From the NCBI GenBank assembly GCA_021773815.1, contig JAJFJS010000065.1:1-64000 (forward strand): 64,000 bases of DNA, read 5' to 3'. Positions within the stretch are counted from its first letter, which is position 1. The number at the start of each line of letters is the position of its first letter. Positions 38,123 to 48,546 of the stretch are shown piece by piece. Under the pieces are notes generated by a model. It worked only from the letters and a program-made list of their open reading frames with translations. It had not been told where the DNA came from and made no database searches. This DNA comes from Gammaproteobacteria bacterium. GTDB lineage: Bacteria > Pseudomonadota > Gammaproteobacteria > Steroidobacterales > GCA-2729495. The translations under genes and the position numbers were made by a program.

Positions 38123-38314
38123 ATGAAATGGCTAATGCTGATACCAATGGCGTTCCTTCTCCTGGCCTGCGAAAAGCCGGGCCCGCTGGAACAAGCCGGC
38201 GAAGAAATTGATGAGGCAGCTGAGGACATCAGGGCAGGCGGTGAAACGACTGGCAACAAGATTGATGACGCTATCGACGCAGCGCGAAAGGACGTCGCGG
38301 AAGCGGTCGAGTAA
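38123..38314 (+). CDS. Small lipoprotein
   Basis: 63 aa; lipobox FLLLAC followed by an Asp/Glu/Ala-rich helix. Confidence 0.65.
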   Translation: MKWLMLIPMAFLLLACEKPGPLEQAGEEIDEAAEDIRAGGETTGNKIDDAIDAARKDVAEAVE

Positions 38315-38628
38315 GCCGATACGAACAGACAGTCGATCAGCCTTTGATCACTTTTTGGCGGCCTGCGCTGGACGTAGCGCCATCCGATGCAATACCAAGT
38401 GTTCAAAAGAAGATAAATCTGATGGATAGAACAGTGACGTGCTTGATGAATTGCCGCAACTCTTCGATTAGATCACCCGCACACCAGCAATCTTTCTGAA
38501 TACCGGCGCATGGATTGTGCGGCTGAAGGGATCCCTTCACGGAAAGATATTCTAATGAAATCGTCGTCGATCCCTCAAAGCCGGGGGCCAATATCCCGCT
38601 TCGCAAACCAATTTGGAGCTGACGCTGT

Positions 38629-41600
38629 ATGGCGTCGGCAATGGCAATTCCGATGATTCAATCCATCAACAAAGTACTCGTTTTGGCCATGCTGTACGCG
38701 ATTCCCGCACAGTCTGTTTCATTGACTGAAATCCAGGTCGATTCCGCGGGGCCGGTCTCACCATGGGGCAAGAGCACGGGTGACATAGACTCTGACGGTG
38801 ATCCGGATCTTCTTGTCGGAGGCAATGATTCAGGTGGACTCGTCTGGTACGAGAATCCTTCCTGGACAAAACATAGTGTGAGCCCTGACACCGGGTTTTC
38901 CACCGATCACGAGATCGCCGACATGGATGGTGATGGTGATCAAGACATCATAGCCCTGAATTCCAGCGATGGAATGAAGATATATTTTCAGGACGGGCCA
39001 ACCTGGACACCTTTCAGCGTGACCTCCTTAATACTTCATGATGTTGAAGTTAGCGATTTGGATCAGGATGGTGACTTTGATCTTGTCACCAGAAACCAAA
39101 ACAATGATACGGCTGTCTACATCTTTGAGCAGGTTAATCCTGGCTCATACAATCTTTACACCATTCAGGCTCAAGTCGGCGAAGGCCTGATAGTTTATGA
39201 CATAGATGAAGACGGTAGAGATGACATCATCATCAATAATCAATGGCTGGAAAATACCGGCACGATCAGCAGCTGGAACAGCCACACCTACACAACCACC
39301 TGGTCTGTCAGCAATACGTTTATTGGCATCGGGGACATCAACGGCGACGGCCGCACCGATATCGTGCTGACCCCGTCGGAAGCCGCAGGGGAATTTGCTC
39401 ACAATGCCTGGTTCGAGGCGCCGATAGACAGAACCGGCCTTTGGAGCGAGCATATTATCGAAACGAGTGTCGAAAGAGTCTTGCATAGCCTGCGCGTGGC
39501 TGATTTCGATCTCGACGGAGACATGGACATCGCCACCGGTGAAATGGCGCAGGGCTCAGATCCCGATGAAGGTTACTTGCTGATAAACGAGGATGGCGCC
39601 GGCACCACCTGGTCAAAAGAAGTATTTACGACATTGGGCACACACAGCTTCCGTGCATTTGACATGGACAACGACGGCGATGAAGAGATTTTTGGTGCCA
39701 ATTTCAACGGCAATGCACCTGTAAAACTCTTTGTCAACAACACGGCTCCTGCGGTTCCCTACGCAACAGATCAATGGCAACGATACATCATTGATTCCAC
39801 CGCTCAAATTAACGCTGCTTTTGTTTACCCTGCCGACATAGACGGCGATGGCATGAAAGATATCGTGTCAGGGCCGTATTGGTACAAGAATCCGGGCCCT
39901 CCGATCAGCCAGAACTGGTCACGTTTTGCTATCGGTACCGGCCTGAACGATGCGTCTGCAGTTTATGATTTCGACAAGGATGGCGATATAGACGTCCTGG
40001 GCACGACTGCCGTCGAAAATAGCGCGGATTTTGTCTGGGGGGAAAATGATGGTGCTGGAAATTTCTCCATTCACGCCAATATCCAGTCCGGACAGGGGGA
40101 CTTCCTGCAGGGCGTAAAGGTCGCGCACATCGTTCCTGGCGGGAACGGTCAGGTAGTTCTCTCGTGGCACAATCTAACCACTACCCAAATGCTTACTGTC
40201 CCCGCCGATCCCACGACAGATATCTGGGCCTGGTCGGTTCTTTCCAGTACGACTAATGGCGAACAAGTGGCTGTCGCTGATCTCGATCGGGACGGCGATC
40301 TGGATATTCATCTGGGTGAAAACTGGCTACGAAATGACGGCGCCAATTGGAGCTCACATCCGGCCGTTTCCGTGGGAGCCGGAAATACCGATCGGCTCGA
40401 ATTGACTGACGTTGACGGAGATGGTGATTTAGACGCGGTTATCGGCGTCGAGAATGGCACCCGATTACTGTGGGGCGAAAACCCCGGTCAATTGGCATCA
40501 AATCCCGATCAGCCGTGGGCGGAACATCTCATTTCTACCGCAACAAGGTTTTACAGCGTCGACACAGCCGACGTGGACCGCGACGGGGATCCGGATATTG
40601 TGGCCGGCGAGCACCTGGGAGACGGCAAGGTGTTTCTGTTCCTGAACGACGGCACAGGATCAAGTTGGGCCCTGCAGATGATTGACGACGGGCTGAGTGG
40701 ACTGGACCATCATATCGGCACGCGCTTTGTGGACCTGGATCTTGATCAGGACCTGGACATCATCTCTATCGGCTACACCAGTCAAAAATTGGTCATTTAT
40801 GAGAATCAGGCCGTTTCCCCAACTTCTATACGGGCCGCAGTTCCGCAATTAAATCCTCCCGGTGGATATTTCGCGAATTCCGTCACCGTCGCGATGAATA
40901 CCTCGACGCCGAATGCGCAGATTTTCTACACCCTGGACGGATCCGATCCGACGCAAGGCTCCCTGCTGTATTCCGCACCGATAAATCTTGCGCAGACGGC
41001 AACCATCAAAGCCAGAACATTTGACCCAAGCCAATCTCTGCAGCCCAGCAATATAGCTGTCGGAATTTACACCCATGTCGGCATGGGCGATGCCGACTTG
41101 ACGGCATACTGGTCATTTGACGACGGCAATACCACGGTCGCTGCCGATATCACCGGGAATGGATTCAATGGAACGTTAGTGGGCGCCGGCCCGTCGACCG
41201 ATATTCCTCAAAATGTGTTACCGGGTGGAAAATCACTGTCGTTCAGCAATAGTCGAATTGAATTGCCGGCCGAATTGGACATTTCCGGTTCGGAGATGAC
41301 CATCGTGGCCTGGGTTAAAGCCAGGAGTTTTACCGGACAGGACTGGGACGGCCGCATTCTTGCGAAAACCACCGGCACAGACTCTCAGGATCATTACTGG
41401 ATGCTAAGCACCATCGATTCCGGTGGAGCCAAACTGCGCTTTCGCCTGAAAACAGCCGGTGAAACCAGCACTCTTATCGGCAACAGTCCACTGCTCACAG
41501 ACATCTGGACCCATGTCGCTGCTGTCTACGACGGCGCTGAGATGAAAGTGTATGTCGATGGGGTACTCGATGGATCACAAGGAAAATCTGGTGCGCTATC

Positions 41601-42339
41601 GACTAACCCCCAGGTTCCGGTTGCAATCGGCGACAATTCCACCGGCGGCGTGCCGTGGGATGGAAATATCGATGAAGTCGCGATTTATTCGACCGCCCTT
41701 TCAGACGCCGAGATTCAGGATATTTACCAAAATGGTATTTCTCTAGATCGATTACCTGTGGTCAGTATCACGTCGCCTCTTGAAGGCGACATTTTCACTG
41801 ATACGGATTCAGTCTTGATTGCAGCCAGTGCAACTGGAACCAATGCTTCTATCGCCGAGGTCCGGTTTTACGAGGATGGAAATCTCATCCAATCGGATAC
41901 CGATTTCCCCTATGAAATAAATACTACGTTTGTTGCAGGGAGTCATACCCTGACAGCAGAATCCGTCGATAATCTTGGCGCAAAAACGCTCAGTTCCGCG
42001 GTGAATATTTCAGTTGAGGCCCCTTCAACCCTGTCGCTGACTCTTGGCTTGGCACCCCACATTTCGATTCTGAATCAACCATATTGGTGGCAGGGTCTCA
42101 CTGCCTCGGGTGGCGCCCCCCCATATTCATGGGAGATCGTCAGTGGCTCGATTCCATTGCCGATGACCCTGGATCCGGTCGGTGTCATCTCGGGCATACC
42201 AACGAATGCGGGCACGACGTTGTTTCAGATCCGGGTTACGGATTCAAATTCAGATTCAGTGACAACTGATTGGATGTGGATCACCGTGCGGACACCCGTC
42301 TATGTTTGTGGGAGCTGCCACAGCGACGATCGCCTCTAG
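38629..42339 (+). CDS. Large secreted VCBS/FG-GAP repeat protein with chitobiase-C-like, LamG-like and Ig-like domains
   Basis: 1236 aa; more than ten DxDxDGDxD repeats; 'IFYTLDGSDPTQGSLLYSAPINLAQTATIKARTF'; LamG 'AYWSFDDGNTTVAADITGNGFNGTLVG'; C-terminus ...VYVCGSCHSDDRL. Confidence 0.85.
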   Translation: MASAMAIPMIQSINKVLVLAMLYAIPAQSVSLTEIQVDSAGPVSPWGKSTGDIDSDGDPDLLVGGNDSGGLVWYENPSWTKHSVSPDTGFSTDHEIADMDGDGDQDIIALNSSDGMKIYFQDGPTWTPFSVTSLILHDVEVSDLDQDGDFDLVTRNQNNDTAVYIFEQVNPGSYNLYTIQAQVGEGLIVYDIDEDGRDDIIINNQWLENTGTISSWNSHTYTTTWSVSNTFIGIGDINGDGRTDIVLTPSEAAGEFAHNAWFEAPIDRTGLWSEHIIETSVERVLHSLRVADFDLDGDMDIATGEMAQGSDPDEGYLLINEDGAGTTWSKEVFTTLGTHSFRAFDMDNDGDEEIFGANFNGNAPVKLFVNNTAPAVPYATDQWQRYIIDSTAQINAAFVYPADIDGDGMKDIVSGPYWYKNPGPPISQNWSRFAIGTGLNDASAVYDFDKDGDIDVLGTTAVENSADFVWGENDGAGNFSIHANIQSGQGDFLQGVKVAHIVPGGNGQVVLSWHNLTTTQMLTVPADPTTDIWAWSVLSSTTNGEQVAVADLDRDGDLDIHLGENWLRNDGANWSSHPAVSVGAGNTDRLELTDVDGDGDLDAVIGVENGTRLLWGENPGQLASNPDQPWAEHLISTATRFYSVDTADVDRDGDPDIVAGEHLGDGKVFLFLNDGTGSSWALQMIDDGLSGLDHHIGTRFVDLDLDQDLDIISIGYTSQKLVIYENQAVSPTSIRAAVPQLNPPGGYFANSVTVAMNTSTPNAQIFYTLDGSDPTQGSLLYSAPINLAQTATIKARTFDPSQSLQPSNIAVGIYTHVGMGDADLTAYWSFDDGNTTVAADITGNGFNGTLVGAGPSTDIPQNVLPGGKSLSFSNSRIELPAELDISGSEMTIVAWVKARSFTGQDWDGRILAKTTGTDSQDHYWMLSTIDSGGAKLRFRLKTAGETSTLIGNSPLLTDIWTHVAAVYDGAEMKVYVDGVLDGSQGKSGALSTNPQVPVAIGDNSTGGVPWDGNIDEVAIYSTALSDAEIQDIYQNGISLDRLPVVSITSPLEGDIFTDTDSVLIAASATGTNASIAEVRFYEDGNLIQSDTDFPYEINTTFVAGSHTLTAESVDNLGAKTLSSAVNISVEAPSTLSLTLGLAPHISILNQPYWWQGLTASGGAPPYSWEIVSGSIPLPMTLDPVGVISGIPTNAGTTLFQIRVTDSNSDSVTTDWMWITVRTPVYVCGSCHSDDRL

Positions 42340-43012
42340 TCACTATGAAGTGTGACCGACTCGTCCTAAAGGCGAGCCTCCCACGGCCCAAAGAACAGCG
42401 CCGGGCGGCATCTGCGAGCCACAGTGGGCTTATGTTATCTCCCTCGTCACCAGGGGCGCCCGAAAGAACGCTCGGGATTGGCAGAAACGCCCCACTGTCG
42501 ATGAAGATCCAGCATCACGCATAGCAATTGGCTTGCGGAGCAAAAATCAACCGATACCACATTTCAATAAATATCTAAGCATATGAATTTACTTGCTTAT
42601 CCTTGCTAGACCAAGTATAAAAAGAACTTGAACAACAACATTCTTGCGCAGCAAAAAAATATTGGCGCACGATGATAAGCGCCGGCCTGCTGGCCACGCG
42701 TCAGTAGTTTTCGGAAGTTCAGTGCTCCGATGTCATTTGGGCTTTTCGTGTGCCAGTTGATGGTTACTCGAGCGCCGCGCTAAAAGAAAGATTGCCCTGC
42801 CGGCAACGATAACAGTAGCTATAGCGCGGGAAAGTCAGGCTGACGATTTGCTGGAACGCGAACCCTGAAATACGTGTTGACTCGCTCCATTGCAGGATTC
42901 GCCAGCCACCGCTGACGGTAGCCAGGCTTGTCGGATATCGAAGAAGAATTAAGAGAACAATTTGTATCCCCTCGTGAATCGAGGGCGAGGTTAAAAACCA
43001 AGGGGGGCCCGT

Positions 43013-43786
43013 GTGAAAGTCGGCATTCTTGCTGGTGGTTTCGGCAGCAGGTTGGCAGAGGAAACCGAAATTCGCCCAAAACCCATGGTCGAAATCGGTG
43101 GCAGACCTGTGCTCTGGCACATCATGATGCACTATCACACGTACGGTTATCGCGACTTCGTGATTGCCCTCGGCTACAAGGGCGACTTTATCAAGCGCTG
43201 GGCACGGGACATGGTTCGGCTCAACGGCCATTTGCGCGTACACACCCGCACCGGGGAAGTTGATCTCGACCCGATTGAGAATCCTGACTGGACAATCGAC
43301 CTGATCGACACAGGATTAACCACCCTGACCGGAGGGAGAATTAAGCGCCTCGGTCCATGGCTGGGCCATGAAACATTCATGCTGACCTGGGGCGACGGTG
43401 TCAGCGACGTCGACCTCGACAGGCTGGTCGCCTTTCACCGTTCCCATGGAAAGCTGGCCACGATGACAATCGTGCGTCCGGCCGCACGTTACGGGCATCT
43501 GCAACTGGATGGCGATCAGATCGTCAGCTTTGAAGAAAAGCCACAGACCACTGAGGGCTGGATCAACGGTGCGTTTTTCGTACTCGAACCGGGCGTGCTC
43601 GAATACATCGACGGCGATGACGTCATGTTTGAGCACGCGCCGCTGGAACGGTTGGCGGCAGATGGTCAACTGATGGCCTACCGCCATGAAGCCTTCTGGC
43701 AATGCATGGATACTCTGCGAGAAAAAGAGGTTCTTCAGAAACTCTGGGACAGCGGCAACGCCCCCTGGAAGTCTTGGAGAGAATGA
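43013..43786 (+). CDS. rfbF: Glucose-1-phosphate cytidylyltransferase
   Basis: 'MKVGILAGGFGSRLAEETEIRPKPMVEIGGRPVLWHIMMHYHTYGYRDFVIALGYKGDFIKRW'. Confidence 0.93.
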   Translation: MKVGILAGGFGSRLAEETEIRPKPMVEIGGRPVLWHIMMHYHTYGYRDFVIALGYKGDFIKRWARDMVRLNGHLRVHTRTGEVDLDPIENPDWTIDLIDTGLTTLTGGRIKRLGPWLGHETFMLTWGDGVSDVDLDRLVAFHRSHGKLATMTIVRPAARYGHLQLDGDQIVSFEEKPQTTEGWINGAFFVLEPGVLEYIDGDDVMFEHAPLERLAADGQLMAYRHEAFWQCMDTLREKEVLQKLWDSGNAPWKSWRE

Positions 43787-44859
43787 TGGGGCGAATGAAA
43801 ATTTTGCTGACCGGCCATCTCGGTTATATCGGCACGGTACTCACTCCGGCGCTGCTTGCCAGAGGTCACGAGGTCACGGGCCTCGATTCAGATCTCTACC
43901 GGGATTGTACCTTTGCCGGCGAGATCATCGACGTGCCGCTGCTCAATCTCGACATTCGGGATGTCGAGCCCGATCACTTGGCGAATTTCGATGCCATCAT
44001 CCATCTGGCAGGACTCTCCAATGATCCACTTGGTGACTATCGTCCACACCTCACAGAACAGATCAACTACGAAGGATCTGTCCGGCTGGCCCGGCTCGCA
44101 AAGGAATCCGGCGTCTCACGATTTCTGTTCGCATCTTCGTGCAGCAATTACGGCCAGGCGGGAGACAGCTTCCTGGATGAATCCGCCGTTTTCAATCCGG
44201 TAACCCCTTACGGTGAGTCGAAAGCGAGTGTTGAAAAAGCCGTTTCGACAATGGCAGACGAGACATTTTCCCCGACTTTTCTGCGGGCCTCGACGGCCTA
44301 TGGGGTCTCTCCCCGGTTACGATTTGACCTGGTCGTCAATAATCTTACGGCCTGGGCGGTGACGACCGGTGAGGTTCACCTGAAAAGCGACGGCTCTCCC
44401 TGGCGTCCGATTGTGCACGTCCAGGATATTGCGCAAGCCTACACAGTGATTCTTGAATCCGACCGTCAACTCATTCACAACGCCGCGTTCAATATCGGCA
44501 CGACGACGGAAAACTACCGGATTCGGGAAATTGCCGACCTGGTGCGGCAAATCGTGCCAAATTGCGAGGTGGGGTTTGCTGCCGATGCGGGCCCCGACGC
44601 CCGCAACTACCGGGTTGACTGCAATCATATAGCCAGAACCCTGCACAACTTTAAGCCCCAATGGACTGCCCGCCGCGGCATCGAAGAGCTCTTCGAGGCC
44701 TATACGCGAGTGGGGCTGTCGCTGGAGGAACTTGAAGGCGAGCGATTCAAGCGAATTGCTCATGTCAAAAAACTGATCAGGGACGGCAAACTGGACGACG
44801 ATTTGCGGTGGGTCAGCAAAACAGAGACCGGGAAGGTTGCTCGTGCCGTCAACATTTGA
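43783..44859 (+). CDS. NAD-dependent epimerase/dehydratase (sugar nucleotide)
   Basis: 'MKILLTGHLGYIGTVLTPALLARGHEVTGLD', SSCSNYG, YGESK active site. Start 43783 or 43795. Confidence 0.92.
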   Translation: MMGRMKILLTGHLGYIGTVLTPALLARGHEVTGLDSDLYRDCTFAGEIIDVPLLNLDIRDVEPDHLANFDAIIHLAGLSNDPLGDYRPHLTEQINYEGSVRLARLAKESGVSRFLFASSCSNYGQAGDSFLDESAVFNPVTPYGESKASVEKAVSTMADETFSPTFLRASTAYGVSPRLRFDLVVNNLTAWAVTTGEVHLKSDGSPWRPIVHVQDIAQAYTVILESDRQLIHNAAFNIGTTTENYRIREIADLVRQIVPNCEVGFAADAGPDARNYRVDCNHIARTLHNFKPQWTARRGIEELFEAYTRVGLSLEELEGERFKRIAHVKKLIRDGKLDDDLRWVSKTETGKVARAVNI

Positions 44860-46075
44860 AAGCCGTTGCCGGTCCTGTGACTCTGACAATCTGGAGGTAT
44901 TCCTGGATCTGGGCAACACGCCGTTGGCAGACCGCCTGGTCAGCGCCGATGCGCTTGATGCGCCGGAGCCGCGCTATCCCCTCAAGGTGGCCTTCTGTCA
45001 CGACTGTAGCCTGGTCCAGATTCTCGAGACGGTCGATCCAGAAGTATTGTTTACCGACAACTATCCATATTTTTCGTCGATTTCTCCGTTCCTTCTGCAG
45101 CACTCGCGCGATAACGCGCTCGACCTGATCGAACGACGCAGGCTCGACCAGGATAGCCTCGTGGTTGAACTCGCCAGCAACGACGGTTACCTGCTCAAGA
45201 ACTACGTCGAGTCAGGCATCACTGTGCTGGGCATCGACCCGGCGGACGGACCGGCCGAAGCTGCCGAACGGATAAACGTACCCACCCTGTGCGATTTTTT
45301 TACCATCGATCTGGCCCGGCGCCTGGCGGATCAGGGCAAACTCGCCGATGTCGTTCACGGCAACAACGTTCTCGCGCACGTGGCAGATACCAACGGCTTT
45401 GTCGAGGGAATAAAGATACTGCTGAAACCCACGGGTATCGCCGTTATCGAAGTTCCCTATCTCAAATCACTGATTGACCACTGTGAGTTTGACACCATCT
45501 ATCACGAGCACCTCTGCTATTTCTCGGTGACGGCACTGGACAAGCTGTTTCGACGCCATGGTCTATATCTGAACGAAATCAAACATCTTGGCATTCACGG
45601 CGGCTCGCTTCGCCTTTACGTCGAACCGATCGAAGACGTGCAAGCATCCGTATCGGAAGCACTGGCAGATGAGTACGCACTGGGTATCGACACAATCCGA
45701 TACTTCGAAGACTTTTCCTTACGGGTTCAGCACGTTAAACAATCTCTGCTCGCATTGCTCAGGAACCTTAAAGCTGAAGGCAAGCGTATTGGTGCGTACG
45801 GCGCGGCCGCAAAGGGAGCGACGCTGATCAATTTTATTGGCATCGATACCGGCCTGATCGACTTCGTAGTGGATCGAAATGTTCACAAGCACGGCAAGCG
45901 AATGCCGGGTCAGAGAATCCCGATTCTTCCCGCCGAGCAACTGATCGAACTGATGCCGGACTATGTACTGTTGCTTGCATGGAATTTCGCAGACGAGATT
46001 CGGTCCGAGCAAAACGCCTACGAGGCCAGCGGGGGACAATTTATTGTGCCGATACCGGAGCCCGGAATCCTGTGA
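44837..46075 (+). CDS. Class I SAM methyltransferase, sugar C-methyltransferase type (N-terminal Zn-binding, C-terminal Methyltransf_14-like)
   Basis: CRSCDSDNLEVFLDLGNTPLADRLV; CHDCSLVQ; 'VELASNDGYLLKNYVESGITVLGIDPADG'; C-terminal 'YGAAAKGATLINFIGI'. Confidence 0.9.
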   Translation: MLVPSTFESRCRSCDSDNLEVFLDLGNTPLADRLVSADALDAPEPRYPLKVAFCHDCSLVQILETVDPEVLFTDNYPYFSSISPFLLQHSRDNALDLIERRRLDQDSLVVELASNDGYLLKNYVESGITVLGIDPADGPAEAAERINVPTLCDFFTIDLARRLADQGKLADVVHGNNVLAHVADTNGFVEGIKILLKPTGIAVIEVPYLKSLIDHCEFDTIYHEHLCYFSVTALDKLFRRHGLYLNEIKHLGIHGGSLRLYVEPIEDVQASVSEALADEYALGIDTIRYFEDFSLRVQHVKQSLLALLRNLKAEGKRIGAYGAAAKGATLINFIGIDTGLIDFVVDRNVHKHGKRMPGQRIPILPAEQLIELMPDYVLLLAWNFADEIRSEQNAYEASGGQFIVPIPEPGIL

Positions 46076-46135
46076 CCCCACAGAATCGAATGATCACAAT
46101 CAACGGATACCTCTAAATGGAGCCAGGAAATAGTC

Positions 46136-47317
46136 GTGGGTGAGTTTCAGTGCCCATCTTGCCGGAACGGCGTAATGACCTCGTTCTACCGGGTTCCTTC
46201 GGTGCCCACCAATAGCTGCCTGCAATTTGATACGGTGGAAGAAGCGATGTCGTACCCCTGTGGGGACATTGATCTCGGTTTCTGCGACGGATGCGGGTTC
46301 ATTTCCAATATGGCGTTCGATGCAGCATTAACTGAGTATTCGTCACGCTACGAAGAAACGCAGGGATACTCTCCGGTATTCCAAAAGTTTCACCACGATC
46401 TTGCAGACCGTTTGTTACAGCGACATCGTCTTACCAACCGCCGAATTCTCGAGATAGGTTGCGGCAAGGGTGAATTTCTGGCCCTGCTGAGTGAAATGGG
46501 AAACAACGAGGGCATCGGCTTCGACCCGGGTTATCGTGACGAACGTTTTGAATCGGACGCGAAAGGCCGTTTGACGTTTATCAAGGATTTCTATTCCGAA
46601 AAGTATGCGAAGTATTCGGCCGATTTCATCTGCTGCAAAATGACGCTCGAACATATCCACGCCACAGCCGATTTCATCGGCACTCTGCGAGCCAGCATCG
46701 GAGACGATCTCGATACCATCGTGTTCTTCCAGGTCCCGGAGGCGATGCGAATCATCCGGGACTGTGCTTTCGAGGATATCTATTACGAACATTGTTCATA
46801 CTTTTCCCCGGGCTCGCTGGCGTCGCTGTTTCGACGTGCCGGCTTCCGGATATTGGATCTGTCCACCGAGTACGATGATCAGTATCTGACGATTGAAGCA
46901 CAACCTGTCGACGGCACGGACACTGGCGTTCGCTTAGCGAACGAGGAGAGCCTGGATGATCTCCGATCATTAGTGGCGACTTTTCCGGCTCGGTCCAGCA
47001 AGAAGATCAATGAGTGGCGTCATACCCTGGCTACACTGCAGCAGGACGATGCCAGGGTCGTCCTGTGGGGCTCCGGATCCAAGGCGGTGTCATTTCTGAC
47101 GACCGTGGACAGCGATCGCTACATAGAATATGCGGCGGACATAAACCCGCACCGCCACGACCATTACATCCCAAAAACGGGGCAAAGAATTGTTGCGCCG
47201 GAATTCCTCAAAGAGTACCGACCGGACGCTGTAATCGTCATGAATCGGATCTACACGAATGAAATTACGGCGGACCTCAATGCAATGGGACTTTCGCCGA
47301 CCATTCTCGCGCTGTAG
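46136..47317 (+). CDS. Class I SAM methyltransferase of the same superfamily (second copy)
   Basis: CPSC...CDGCGFISNMAFD; 'ILEIGCGKGEFLALLSEMGNNEGIGFDPGY'; C-terminal 'LWGSGSKAVSFLTT...PDAVIVMNRIYTNEI'. GTG start. Confidence 0.87.
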   Translation: MGEFQCPSCRNGVMTSFYRVPSVPTNSCLQFDTVEEAMSYPCGDIDLGFCDGCGFISNMAFDAALTEYSSRYEETQGYSPVFQKFHHDLADRLLQRHRLTNRRILEIGCGKGEFLALLSEMGNNEGIGFDPGYRDERFESDAKGRLTFIKDFYSEKYAKYSADFICCKMTLEHIHATADFIGTLRASIGDDLDTIVFFQVPEAMRIIRDCAFEDIYYEHCSYFSPGSLASLFRRAGFRILDLSTEYDDQYLTIEAQPVDGTDTGVRLANEESLDDLRSLVATFPARSSKKINEWRHTLATLQQDDARVVLWGSGSKAVSFLTTVDSDRYIEYAADINPHRHDHYIPKTGQRIVAPEFLKEYRPDAVIVMNRIYTNEITADLNAMGLSPTILAL

Positions 47318-47324
47318 GCCACCG

Positions 47325-47628
47325 TGTCCCTTCCGATTGATACTTGTCCAGTTGGCATCGGCCGGAAACTCGCGCAATTGCGATCGTTCGACGCGCCCGC
47401 ATTTTGCAACGTATGGTTGGCATCCGCCGCAGAATCACGCGCGGCGCTACAGGGGAAAGTTTTCCAGCGCCGACTGCAGGCGCTGCGGACATCTATTCAA
47501 CGCGTCATTCGACGAATCGTTGCCAGAATACGAATCGCACCTATTGTGATCATGAATCCCGTCTATACCAGAGAAATCGGGGTCCAGAATACTCAATCAG
47601 TCCCGGCCGCGGTCTCCCCGGCCTGAAC
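47325..47628 (+). pseudogene. Decayed third methyltransferase (N- and C-terminal fragments fused by an internal deletion, plus frameshift)
   Basis: One frame: 'DTCPVGIGRKLAQLRSFDAPAFCNVWLASAAESRAALQGK'; shifted frame: 'FSSADCRRCGHLFNASFDESLPEYESHL'; then 'PIVIMNPVYTREIGVQN'. These align in order with N-terminal (CPSC...CDGCGFISNMAFDAALTEYSSRYE) and C-terminal (AVIVMNRIYTNEI) segments of the upstream gene. Confidence 0.6.
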
Positions 47629-47658
47629 AGCAGTGCCGGGATCCAGGGAGCGCATGCA

Positions 47659-48546
47659 ATGAAGGAACGGTTGCCGAAGTTGACGATCGGCATGCCCGTC
47701 TTCAATGCGGAGAAATACCTCGAAAAAACCCTGGACGGGTTACTGATCCAGACCTTTGACGACTTTGAAATCATCCTTTCCGATAATGGGTCGACCGACA
47801 ACACGCAGGCAATTTGCGAGCGATATGTCGAACTGGATAAACGTATTCGCTATCACCGCAGCGCCCGAAATCGTGGTGCCGCATGGAACTTCAACCACAC
47901 CTTCCGATTGGCACGCGGAAAGTACTTCAAATGGACAGCGCACGACGATCTGCACAAGCCGGAATTCCTGCAACGCTGTGTCGCCGTTCTTGACCAGGAT
48001 CCGGAGGTCGTGCTCTGTTTCGCCAGGACCATATTCATCGATGCTGAAGATCGGGAGCTGAGAGAATATATCTACCCGTTTGACCTGACTGATGCCCCGA
48101 GGCATGTGCGGTTTCGGTATTTTGCCGTCGGCGGACACATTGTCCATGAAATCTTCGGCATCATTCGTTCGGAAGCGCTGAAAAAGTCAGCGCTGATTGG
48201 CGGCTACCTGGGTTCAGACCTCGTCCTTCTCGGCCAGCTGGCGTTGCAGGGCAAGTTTTGCCAGGTCCCGGAAATATTGTTCCTGCACCGTGAACATGAG
48301 CAAAGATCAATGATCAACCCGCAGGGCGCAGAAACGGTGACCCAGTGGTACGACGCATCAAAGTCGGGCCGATTCGTCATGCCCTATTGGCGACGGGTAT
48401 TTGAAAATGCCAGGTCTGTTGTGAAGATTCCGATGCCAATGACCGATCGCGCGAGGTGTGCAGTCGAAGTACTCCGGTCATGCCGGTGGAACCAGGCCTA
48501 TCTCGTCTCGGAATTGAAGTCTGTTATCACATCTCTGCGGAAATAG
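47659..48546 (+). CDS. Glycosyltransferase family 2
   Basis: 'LTIGMPVFNAEKYLEKTLDGLLIQTFDDFEIILSDNGSTDNTQAICERY'. Confidence 0.92.
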   Translation: MKERLPKLTIGMPVFNAEKYLEKTLDGLLIQTFDDFEIILSDNGSTDNTQAICERYVELDKRIRYHRSARNRGAAWNFNHTFRLARGKYFKWTAHDDLHKPEFLQRCVAVLDQDPEVVLCFARTIFIDAEDRELREYIYPFDLTDAPRHVRFRYFAVGGHIVHEIFGIIRSEALKKSALIGGYLGSDLVLLGQLALQGKFCQVPEILFLHREHEQRSMINPQGAETVTQWYDASKSGRFVMPYWRRVFENARSVVKIPMPMTDRARCAVEVLRSCRWNQAYLVSELKSVITSLRK

